This document shows positions 27,182 through 34,712 of a stretch of DNA of 39,016 bases, one piece after another. Each line of letters begins with the position of its first letter. Positions within the stretch are counted from its first letter, which is position 1. The notes under the pieces are model-generated. The model was not told the DNA's origin. It searched no databases and saw only the letters and a program-made list of their open reading frames with translations. The stretch is from NCBI GenBank assembly GCA_945873305.1, contig CAMCCX010000020.1, forward strand, positions 1 to 39,016, written 5' to 3'. Origin of the DNA: Akkermansia muciniphila (GTDB lineage: Bacteria; Verrucomicrobiota; Verrucomicrobiia; Verrucomicrobiales; Akkermansiaceae). Position numbers and translations under genes: made by a program.

Positions 27182-27293
27182 GGTGTTTTCTTCACATTAG
27201 GACTATTCGCCAAGAATGCCTTCGACCCGGTGACAAGAATCAGAGTGCAAGTGCCACGTGCGTGGAACCCGGCCGGTTACATCCCTATGGACA

Positions 27294-28949
27294 CTAATAA
27301 ACCACCTCCGGCACATTGTCCTTCCAGCGCACATCCCAGAAACGGATGTGGTTTCCGAAACTTTTCCACTCGAAGGCGGAGAAAATCGTGCGGTTGCCAT
27401 CCTCGACCACCTCCCACCCGGACCACAAACCGGGTGCCGGCCAACGGAACGGGACCGGTTCCCACGGTCCGGTCTTCGGATTGGCCGCCCTGAGCAACTG
27501 TTTGCCATACGCGCTGCTGATGAACATGTAGAAATGTTCCCCGTGTTGGAAAACACGCGGGCTCTCCGGTTCTTTGAATGTCTCCACGGCAGGTCCGAGA
27601 TCTTTCCATTCGATCAGGTTTTTCGATTCGGCGAGTGCGATGGCACCTTTGCCTTCGCCCTTGGAAACCATGGTGAAGAGCAGGAACCCGTCGCCGTATT
27701 TGATCACATGTGAGTCACGGCAATCGATCCATCCATCGGCGCGCCGATCGGCCCAAGGAGGGGCTTCGTAAACCGGATTGCCCTCGTGCCGCTGCCAACG
27801 AAAGAGGTCCTTGCTAGTCGCCAGTCCCACCGTCTGCTTGCCCGGCACCCGGTCATCGAATCCCGTGTAGAACATGTAATACACGCCCTCGTGCTTGATG
27901 ATGGACGGCGCGGACACAACCATGCCCTCCCAGGTGCCCGGCACCACATCCAGCACGCGCGGGTGGTGCTTCCATGTCTTGAAGTCTTTCGATGTCGCGT
28001 GGCCGAAGGCTTTCTCGTTTCCCGGCTCGAACCACTGCTGCGATTCGCCGGCATTCCCCACGTTGTAAAACAGATGGAAGGTGTCACCATCCTTGAATAC
28101 ATAGTAGTCTTTCAAGTATTCGCCCTCGCGCGAGAACTCGCCGATCTTGTGATCAATGACCGGCAACGGCCCTGCGGCGACGGGCTTGCGGGCCACATCC
28201 GCGGATGCGGAAAGAAAGAGCAAGCCGCCGATGGCCGCCACGCCATTGTCCGATTGCACGCGCAGGGAGATCTCGCTCCCTTCCTTCAAGCGGGGCAGAG
28301 TCCAGAACAGCCAGTCCGGCGTTCCGTTAGGAGTAACAGTGACCACAGATCCCTCCTTGCCGTCGACCGCGAGGCTGATGCCGCGCGGCACATAGTCGGG
28401 CCCGCCCAGGTTGTCAGTCAGCACCGCAAGCCGCAGCATCGCTGGCGCGCCGGCTCCAATGCGGACCGTAAGCAACTCCGTCTGGTCCGCGGCACCGTCG
28501 AGCGTCAGTGTTCCCGCGAGGGATTCCTTGGATTGTGGCAGGGAAACCGTGGCATATGCGGCGAAGCGCGCCACCCGTGCTCCTTGCGCCACGGCGACCT
28601 GCGCGACGTATCCCGGCAAACTCTCGGCCCGGTGCGAGGTGTCGCCAAAGTTGTCCGTCAACGGGTCCGATCCAAAGAGCAGCCAGCCATTGACCCGCAT
28701 TCCCCTGCCGAAGGCCTCCGCCACACGCGATGAGTCCGACGCATCGCGCCAGTCCGCCGCATCCTCGGCACGGCCGCTGACCTCAAGCGGTCCGCCCGCG
28801 AGCACCGGGGATCCCAAGACGACCATTGAAAACATTGCCAGACTCATCCTTATGCGGCGCGACCAGACAGCGGCATTCCTTTCTGACAAGCATTGCGGCG
28901 TGAGCAAGCCAAGGGTGGGGACGGATTCGTGGCGGGTGTTCTTCTTCAT
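27294..28949 (-). CDS. Exported glycoside hydrolase-like protein with five-bladed propeller
   Basis: This is a 551-residue protein. A signal-peptide-like stretch (RRIRMSLAMFSMVVLGSPVLA) ends near residue 51. A beta-sandwich-like domain follows (to about 245), then a propeller domain with repeats such as DYYVFKDGDTFHLFYNV, SAPSIIKHEGVYYMFYTGFDD, DSHVIKYGDGFLLFTMVS and SPRVFQHGEHFYMFISSAY. These blades match the GH43/GH32/GH130/GH117 superfamily; I cannot assign the family or catalytic residues with confidence. The true start may be 28949 or an internal ATG at 28847. It lies 135 bp from the sugar symporter on the same strand and is part of the carbohydrate locus. Confidence 0.75.
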   Translation of the reverse strand: MKKNTRHESVPTLGLLTPQCLSERNAAVWSRRIRMSLAMFSMVVLGSPVLAGGPLEVSGRAEDAADWRDASDSSRVAEAFGRGMRVNGWLLFGSDPLTDNFGDTSHRAESLPGYVAQVAVAQGARVARFAAYATVSLPQSKESLAGTLTLDGAADQTELLTVRIGAGAPAMLRLAVLTDNLGGPDYVPRGISLAVDGKEGSVVTVTPNGTPDWLFWTLPRLKEGSEISLRVQSDNGVAAIGGLLFLSASADVARKPVAAGPLPVIDHKIGEFSREGEYLKDYYVFKDGDTFHLFYNVGNAGESQQWFEPGNEKAFGHATSKDFKTWKHHPRVLDVVPGTWEGMVVSAPSIIKHEGVYYMFYTGFDDRVPGKQTVGLATSKDLFRWQRHEGNPVYEAPPWADRRADGWIDCRDSHVIKYGDGFLLFTMVSKGEGKGAIALAESKNLIEWKDLGPAVETFKEPESPRVFQHGEHFYMFISSAYGKQLLRAANPKTGPWEPVPFRWPAPGLWSGWEVVEDGNRTIFSAFEWKSFGNHIRFWDVRWKDNVPEVVY

Positions 28950-29084
28950 TCGAGACGGATTTACACCCCCATCATAGCGTAACCCATGCGGGCGGCCTTT
29001 GCCATGGTGACAAGAATCAAGGTGGAAACGCCATCCCCGTGGCCGATGACCTGCCCTCGTCAGGGGGGTGGCTCCCGCGACGAT

Positions 29085-30518
29085 TCATGCCCGCCCGAGC
29101 GTGCCCCGCCGCCGCTCGAGTTCTCCGCGGATTTCATAGGCACGGTTTTCCGAGACCGGATAGATCCACGCCAGCGCGATGGCGGCCACCACGGCTGCGG
29201 CCGGCACTCCGATGTCCAGCAGGCGCATGGTAAGAATGGTGTGTCCGCTTTGCCCGCCACCGAGCGACTGCTGGAAGCCGGTGAGGTTGATGAGCAGCCC
29301 GGAAAGCGCGAAGGCGAGAGTGGTGCCGAGTTTCATCAGCCAGGCATACATGGCGTTCAGGGTGCCTTCATTGCGGTTTCCCGTCCTGAGTTCGTGCAGG
29401 TCGCACACATCCGCCAGCATGGAGTTGGCGATCGTCCAGAGCGCGGAGAATCCCAGGGCAATGAACAGCGGCGGGATGAGGAACAGCCAAGGGTGCGCCG
29501 GAGAATAACAGAACCACTTGATGAGATTGCCGGCCAACGCGAAGAACAACGCGTTGATCAGGGTTTGGCGCTTGCCGAGCCGGGTGGCGGCGAATGCCAC
29601 CAGCGGCACGAAGAACAGGCTGCCCACCTGCCACACAGTGCCGTTCCAGCCGACAAGCATCGAGGCCGCCTTTTCGTCACCGCCGAAGATGTAATAGATG
29701 GCGATGTAGGTGGGCAGGCTGGAAATGCTGAACACGCCGAGGCACATGAAGAAGACGATGCTGCCGAGAATCAGGAAGGCGCGGTTGGCGAGCACCGCCT
29801 TGATCTGCGGCAGGACAGGCTCCGCCTGGTGCGTTGCCTGCGCGGCCGTTTGCCTCTCGCGGCAGAACACCACCGCGACAAGCGCGAGGCACACCATCAG
29901 CACCGCCATGCCCGCCGAGACCCAGCGGACGCCCGCGATGCTGTTAGAAAACACCGGCAACTTGATCAGCGCGTATAACCACGAAAGCAGGATCGCCGCC
30001 GCCGCGCACCAGAAGGCATTGGTCGCCATCAGCCGCGTCCGCTCATGATAGTCTGGCGTGAGCGAGAGGCCGAGCGCGCCCCACGGCACGGCGAAAAGCG
30101 ACATGAACAGGTAGAAAACAACGGACACTATCAGGAAATACCAGAACCTGCCCATCTCGCTCCAGCCGCCTGGAAGCCACCAGAGGATCACAAAAAACAA
30201 TCCGGCCCCGATTCCGCCTATGACCATGAACGGTTTGCGGCGTCCCCAGCGCGACCGGCTGTTGTCCGACCATGCGCCGATCAGTGGATCCAGCAAGGCG
30301 TCGATGAAGCGCGGTATGGCCATCAGCAAGCCCACGAGGAATGGATTCATTCCCATGGCCACGTTGAGGACGACATTGCCCAGATTGCCAATCGCGTTGC
30401 CCATGAGGGTGTAGGACATTCCCCCCGCGGAATAGCCGGCCTTTTCCGACAGCGGCAGGCGGTCCTCCGGGCGCGTTTGGTGATGGGCTGCCGGATTGGC
30501 GGTTTTTGATGATGGCAT
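29085..30518 (-). CDS. GPH-family sugar:cation symporter (MFS, MelB/XynP-like)
   Basis: This is a protein of about 477 residues with 12 hydrophobic helices. SEKAGYSAGGMSYTLMGNAI near the N-terminus and DPLIGAWSDNSRSRWGRRKPFM in the loop after helix 2 are the classic glycoside-pentoside-hexuronide symporter signatures. The family imports small glycosides with H+ or Na+. Context suggests it takes up rhamnose-containing products released by the GH78 and GH116 enzymes encoded nearby. I prefer ATG 30518 (MPSSKTANPAA); an in-frame ATG at 30596 would add 26 basic residues. It is divergent from the GH78 gene with about 200 bp between them. Confidence 0.88.
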   Translation of the reverse strand: MPSSKTANPAAHHQTRPEDRLPLSEKAGYSAGGMSYTLMGNAIGNLGNVVLNVAMGMNPFLVGLLMAIPRFIDALLDPLIGAWSDNSRSRWGRRKPFMVIGGIGAGLFFVILWWLPGGWSEMGRFWYFLIVSVVFYLFMSLFAVPWGALGLSLTPDYHERTRLMATNAFWCAAAAILLSWLYALIKLPVFSNSIAGVRWVSAGMAVLMVCLALVAVVFCRERQTAAQATHQAEPVLPQIKAVLANRAFLILGSIVFFMCLGVFSISSLPTYIAIYYIFGGDEKAASMLVGWNGTVWQVGSLFFVPLVAFAATRLGKRQTLINALFFALAGNLIKWFCYSPAHPWLFLIPPLFIALGFSALWTIANSMLADVCDLHELRTGNRNEGTLNAMYAWLMKLGTTLAFALSGLLINLTGFQQSLGGGQSGHTILTMRLLDIGVPAAAVVAAIALAWIYPVSENRAYEIRGELERRRGTLGRA

Positions 30519-30672
30519 GCGGAATGGCTTCTTGGCTGCGCTGGGAACCGGCCCTCCGGTTCGAGGCTGGCAGTCTCTCCGTTTCCGAACTGTCATGCCT
30601 TCGCCCCAGTGCCAAATTCAACGGTGCCGATGCCCATGGCACGTCTGCGGTGATCGCTGGCGCGGGAACCAA

Positions 30673-30691
30673 GGCGGTTACGCCAATAACC
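30673..30691. promoter_or_regulatory. Possible operator between symporter and rhamnosidase genes
   Basis: The divergent intergenic space holds overlapping small palindromes: GGCG-GTTA-CGCC at 30673-30684 and GGTTA-CGCCAA-TAACC at 30676-30691. The site is 34 bp upstream of the GH78 ATG. The string GGTTACGC also occurs inverted at 28977-28984, upstream of the propeller glycosidase gene. A shared regulator is possible, but the motif is short. Confidence 0.25.
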
Positions 30692-30724
30692 TGATATTTG
30701 TCGATCTGAGAAACGAACCTATCC

Positions 30725-33088
30725 ATGTCAGACCACCCACAAGATTTCACCGCGCTTTCTGGATCCGAAGTCGAGATCGAGGCATTCGGAGTCCCCGGCA
30801 CACTCGGGCAACTGGCCGCGCCTCTGGCGAATCCGCCCGCTGTGCGAATGGCGCACGAAGTGTTCTGGATTCCGGATCCGCCGCGCGAACAGGACCTGCA
30901 TCTGGGATTTGTCGCTGACTTTCAACTGGCCCGGGAGGGTGAAGTGCGGCTGCGAGTGATCACCCCCGCGGCCTATCGATTGATGGTGGACGACCGCGAA
31001 CTTGCCTGGGGACCGTTGCGTTTCGTTCCTTCCATGCCTGAATACCAGGAGTGCCGGGTCACGCTCCCCGCCGGACCTCACCGGGTGAGCCTCCATGCAA
31101 TGCACGAAGGTCTCACCACCCGCCTCGCCGCGCGCATGCCGGGTTTTGTTTGGGTGGATCTTGTCGGCGACCTTGAAGCCCCGCCCTCGTGGTCCGGACG
31201 CCACCTGATAGAATATCTCGCCACCGGCCTGCGCGTCAGCCCGCTGCAGGGATGGATGGAATGGACGCAAAGCCCGTGTGCCGGAGCATGGCGCACGGAG
31301 GATCCTTCGCGCGATCCGGGGTGGAGCAAAGTCGTGCCAGTGCCGGAGTTGGAGAGGATCCTCGGGGCTGCGTGCGCTTCTCCGGTGCAAATTCCGGTTT
31401 GGCCATCCGTCGTGCCGGAACCGAAAGAACACGGGATCTACCGCGACACGTATTATTGCTACCGCTTCGACGACCCGGCGGTGGCCTTCATGGTGGCGGA
31501 CCCGGCACCGGACCCGGCAACCGGTCCCGACGGCACGTGGCAGCGATTCGATTTGGGCCGGATCCGCATTGGCGCGCTTGAGTTCGATGTGCATTCCGAT
31601 TGCGCGGGTGAAGTCACCATCGCCTATGCGGAGCGGCTTGGGCCCGACGGGAGACCGGTGCCGATTGTCGCGGGCTCGGCCGGACCTACGCGCTTTCTGC
31701 AGAAGTTCGCCTTCGGTCCCGGATGCACGCCGGTCCGTCCATTGCAAACCCTCGGTTGCCGATACCTGGAAGTAAGGCTGGCGTGCGTTGGCAATGCGGA
31801 TTTGAAAGATGTCCGCTTCCGCGAGAGGGATTTGTTAGGTGAGCCGCAGGGACGCCTTGCCCTGCATGACGGACTCCTTGACCGCATCTGGAAAGTCGGG
31901 ATCGACACGATGCGCGCCTCCACTGAAGACTCGGCGGTCGATTCGGTCCGCGAACGCGGCGAGTGGACCGGCGACGTGGCGCTGGCCGGCATCGAGTTGC
32001 TTGGCGTCGGTTGGGGCAATATGGCCCCGGCACGCCGCGCGCTCTATCACTCCGCGGCGGCCGCGCGCGAGGATGGCATGGTGTCCGGTTGCGGCCCGGG
32101 GGAGTTGATCTATCTCGGCACCTACGCCGCCCAATGGGTGAACTCCTGCGTGCGTTGTGCCGAACTCGAGGGCAGCACTGATCTGCTAGTGGATCTGGAA
32201 GGCCCCGCGCGCCGCAACATTGAGGCGTTGTTGGCCTGTATCAAACCCGACGGACGCCACCACCTGCCGTGGAGTTTCGTGGATTGGGGATACAAACAGC
32301 CCGCGAAGGATCAGCTCGAACCCGCCGTGCTCGCCCACGTGGTGGCTGCGGTGGATGCATGGGATCGCTGGCAGAAACTGCTCGATCGCGACGGTGCCGA
32401 TGAAGCATGCAGGAAAAAAGCGGACTCACTGCGGTCTATTGTTAGATCGGCGGCAGCCGGAGATCCCGAGTCCTATCACGCGGCAGTACTCGGCGAGCGG
32501 ATTGGCGCGGTCGACCGCGATGCCGCCGTGGCCGTGACCTTGCGGCAGTTGCTTTCCTCGTTTCCCTGCAACCCTGCGGGCAAACGTCTGCGCGACCCGA
32601 CACAAGCCTCGCCCGCGATCGCCACACCGTATTTCACGAACTACTCGATCGATCTGCTACTCCGTGCGGGCAAGGTGGACGAAGCCATCGAAATCTGGCG
32701 CAAGGCGTGGGGCTGGATGCTTGACGGCGGCGCGACCACCTGGTGGGAGGTCTTCGACGAACGCTGGAGCCGCTGCCATTACTGGGCTGGGGCACCGACC
32801 TGGCAAATGAGCCGCCGCATTCTCGGCGCGGACACAGAGCTGCACGAAGGTCGGCCGGTGATCCGCATCGCAGTCCATCCGGGCAGCCTGAAATCCGCGG
32901 AGGGGCGCGTCGCGTTCCCTGGCGTGGGCTGGGCTGACATCGCGTGGGAGCGCGAACGCGATGCCATCGTCTATCATGTGGACAGCCCGGCACCATGGAC
33001 GCTGCTCCAACAAGGCCCACCCGTCGCCTGCGCGGCAGGTGCCACGGAACTCCGCTTGTTTGCGAAGGGTCCCGCCTTCGTGCCATAG
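30725..33088 (+). CDS. Alpha-L-rhamnosidase-like protein (GH78 type)
   Basis: This is a 787-residue protein. Jelly-roll domains (about residues 1-350) have FDLGRIRIGALEFDVHSDCAGEVTIAYAERL and TLGCRYLEV, typical GH78 beta-sandwich motifs. They are followed by an (alpha/alpha)6 barrel. The catalytic stretch D406-S-V-R-E-R-G-E-W-T-G-D417 corresponds to the family D-C-P-x-R-E-x-x-x-W-x-G-D motif, though Cys and Pro are replaced by S-V. RCHYWAGAPTW stands for the distal motif usually ending in GWG/A-AP. No signal peptide is evident, so it may act in the cytosol on imported oligosaccharides. The catalytic motif is non-standard, so activity on another sugar is possible. Confidence 0.82.
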   Translation: MSDHPQDFTALSGSEVEIEAFGVPGTLGQLAAPLANPPAVRMAHEVFWIPDPPREQDLHLGFVADFQLAREGEVRLRVITPAAYRLMVDDRELAWGPLRFVPSMPEYQECRVTLPAGPHRVSLHAMHEGLTTRLAARMPGFVWVDLVGDLEAPPSWSGRHLIEYLATGLRVSPLQGWMEWTQSPCAGAWRTEDPSRDPGWSKVVPVPELERILGAACASPVQIPVWPSVVPEPKEHGIYRDTYYCYRFDDPAVAFMVADPAPDPATGPDGTWQRFDLGRIRIGALEFDVHSDCAGEVTIAYAERLGPDGRPVPIVAGSAGPTRFLQKFAFGPGCTPVRPLQTLGCRYLEVRLACVGNADLKDVRFRERDLLGEPQGRLALHDGLLDRIWKVGIDTMRASTEDSAVDSVRERGEWTGDVALAGIELLGVGWGNMAPARRALYHSAAAAREDGMVSGCGPGELIYLGTYAAQWVNSCVRCAELEGSTDLLVDLEGPARRNIEALLACIKPDGRHHLPWSFVDWGYKQPAKDQLEPAVLAHVVAAVDAWDRWQKLLDRDGADEACRKKADSLRSIVRSAAAGDPESYHAAVLGERIGAVDRDAAVAVTLRQLLSSFPCNPAGKRLRDPTQASPAIATPYFTNYSIDLLLRAGKVDEAIEIWRKAWGWMLDGGATTWWEVFDERWSRCHYWAGAPTWQMSRRILGADTELHEGRPVIRIAVHPGSLKSAEGRVAFPGVGWADIAWERERDAIVYHVDSPAPWTLLQQGPPVACAAGATELRLFAKGPAFVP

Positions 33089-33240
33089 CGTCATTTGCCC
33101 ATGCAATCACCTCATGCCCACCGCATGGATGCCTCACCACTTGCCCGGACGCGAATCACGGCATCCGCCCCACCTTTGCATAACGATTTTGAATGAATGC
33201 ATGATAGCCGGATGTCAGACAGGGTTACCGGGGGATTTTC

Positions 33241-33270
33241 TTCACAATAGCAGCATGAGACGAATATAAT
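33241..33270 (+). promoter_or_regulatory. Candidate sigma-70 promoter for the DUF6786-like gene
   Basis: A perfect TATAAT (33265-33270) follows TTCACA (33241-33246, one mismatch from TTGACA) with an 18-bp spacer. Transcription would start near 33277, leaving a leader of about 60 nt to the ATG at 33338. It is the best-matching promoter in the window. Confidence 0.6.
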
Positions 33271-33337
33271 GCAACGCGCCTGTGGAATAATTCCGATTGT
33301 CCACCATCCACCTGCATCCATCAAACCCGCCTTCCCT

Positions 33338-34579
33338 ATGAAAAATACAGCACACCTCGTTGTTTCCTCCGCCATGATCATGGTAGGTGGTCATTCCCTG
33401 GCCGCGTCCACCTATCAGGAGGATGTCGCGTTCCTCAAAAAACACACGGAGATCATCGAACTCGCTTCCGGGTCCGCGCGGATCGCCGTCGCGCCCGCCT
33501 GGCAGGGACGCGTCATGACATCCACCGCCAGCGGGCCGGATGGCGTCGGCTTCGGCTGGATCAACCCGGAAGTCGTCGCGGCCGGCATCAAGCCGGAAGC
33601 TGACCGCGAGGGCCTCGCCAGACACATCCACGTCTTCGGTGGCGAGGAGCGCCTCTGGTTCGGTCCGGAAGGCAGCCCCTTCGCCTTGTTCTTTCCGCCA
33701 AAAGTCGAGCAGACCTTCGCCAACTGGAAAACTCCGTCGGTCATCGACACCGAAGCGTTCGAAACCGCCGCTACCAATTCATCCAACAGCATCACCTTCG
33801 TCAAATCCACACAACTGCCGAACCGCGCGGGCACGGTTTTCTCGATGGATGTGAAACGCAGCGTCACCCTCACCACCGCAACGGAGCTGGCCGAAATCTG
33901 CGGCGGTGCCATTCCGGATGGCGTGCAGGCCGTCGCTTACATTACGAAAAACTCGGTGACGAATTCCGGAAAAAACGAATGGACCCGCGAAACCGGCGCA
34001 CCATCCATCTGGATGCTCGGAATGTTCAAGCCAACACCGGGAACCACCGTCGTCATCCCGTTCAAGCCCGGCGATGACTCCGAACTCGGCCCCATCGCCA
34101 ACACCGGCTATTTCGGCGAGATTTCCAAGACCCGGATCAAATACGGCAAGTCCGCGCTGTTCTTCAAAGGAGATGGCCGGGAACGCGGAAAGCTCGGCAT
34201 TCCTCCGAAGCGCTCCATGGGCGTCGCGGGCAGCTGGCAGGCGGACTCCGGCACGCTGACCCTGATCAGTATCCGGCCCGGTGGAAATGAAGCGAGCGCT
34301 TCATGGCCCTACGTCGATTCCCAGTGGAAAGAGGACGTCAATCCCTTCGGTGGAGACCTCCTCAACTCCTATAACGATGGCCCGCCAGAACCCGGAGCCA
34401 AGCCGCTCGGTCCGTTTTACGAACTGGAAACCTCCAGTCCCGCCCTGTTTCTCAAGCCCGGCGAGTCCCACACCCACGCCCAATCCACCGTGCATCTCAC
34501 CGGCCCGCGCGAGGCGCTCGATGCCATCGCCAAACGCGTGCTTGGCGTGAGCCTTGAGACGATCGAAGGGGTCTGGTGA
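33338..34579 (+). CDS. Exported DUF6786-like protein
   Basis: This 413-residue protein has a signal peptide (MKNTAHLVVSSAMIMVGGHSLAA). The mature part is beta-rich: VAPAWQGRVMTSTASGPDGVGFGWINPE, HVFGGEERLWFGPEGSPFALFF and, later, PFYELETSSPALFLKPGESHTHAQSTVHL. These resemble proteins of a family I recall as DUF6786, frequent in Bacteroidota and Verrucomicrobiota carbohydrate loci, possibly with a galactose-mutarotase-like fold. Its function is unknown. I chose ATG 33338 because it starts the signal peptide; an in-frame ATG at 33269 is upstream of that and overlaps the -10 box. It converges with the GH116 gene. Confidence 0.7.
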   Translation: MKNTAHLVVSSAMIMVGGHSLAASTYQEDVAFLKKHTEIIELASGSARIAVAPAWQGRVMTSTASGPDGVGFGWINPEVVAAGIKPEADREGLARHIHVFGGEERLWFGPEGSPFALFFPPKVEQTFANWKTPSVIDTEAFETAATNSSNSITFVKSTQLPNRAGTVFSMDVKRSVTLTTATELAEICGGAIPDGVQAVAYITKNSVTNSGKNEWTRETGAPSIWMLGMFKPTPGTTVVIPFKPGDDSELGPIANTGYFGEISKTRIKYGKSALFFKGDGRERGKLGIPPKRSMGVAGSWQADSGTLTLISIRPGGNEASASWPYVDSQWKEDVNPFGGDLLNSYNDGPPEPGAKPLGPFYELETSSPALFLKPGESHTHAQSTVHLTGPREALDAIAKRVLGVSLETIEGVW

Positions 34580-34587
34580 GGACCAAG

Positions 34588-34603
34588 GAAGTGAATCCAC
34601 TTC
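34588..34603. terminator. Weak hairpins between convergent genes
   Basis: GAAGTG-AATC-CACTTC (34588-34603) forms a perfect 6-bp stem 8 nt behind the DUF6786-like stop. A second one, ACCTCC-AGG-GGAGGT (34699-34713), abuts the GH116 stop on the other strand. Neither has a T tract, so Rho-independent termination is only weakly supported. Confidence 0.25.
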
Positions 34604-34712
34604 ATCGCTTGCCCGTCACCTTGTCACCCGTTATTACCACCTTGCCACGCCATGAACCCCCTGTGCCCACTTCTCACTCTTTCGCTTACAACCCTCGCAC
34701 CTCCAGGGGAGG

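Noticed and set aside
27229-27265. Sigma-54 promoter (TGGCAC near TTGC on the minus strand)
   Set aside because: The GG and GC elements are not at the required 10-bp spacing, and the second copy of the element lacks them.
27786-28733. Plus-strand frame of about 315 codons over the propeller glycosidase
   Set aside because: The minus strand carries clear glycosidase blades and a signal peptide; the plus frame has no recognisable motif.
28986-29978. Plus-strand frame of 330 codons over the sugar symporter
   Set aside because: It is His/Arg/Gln-rich shadow sequence opposite a well-defined GPH symporter.
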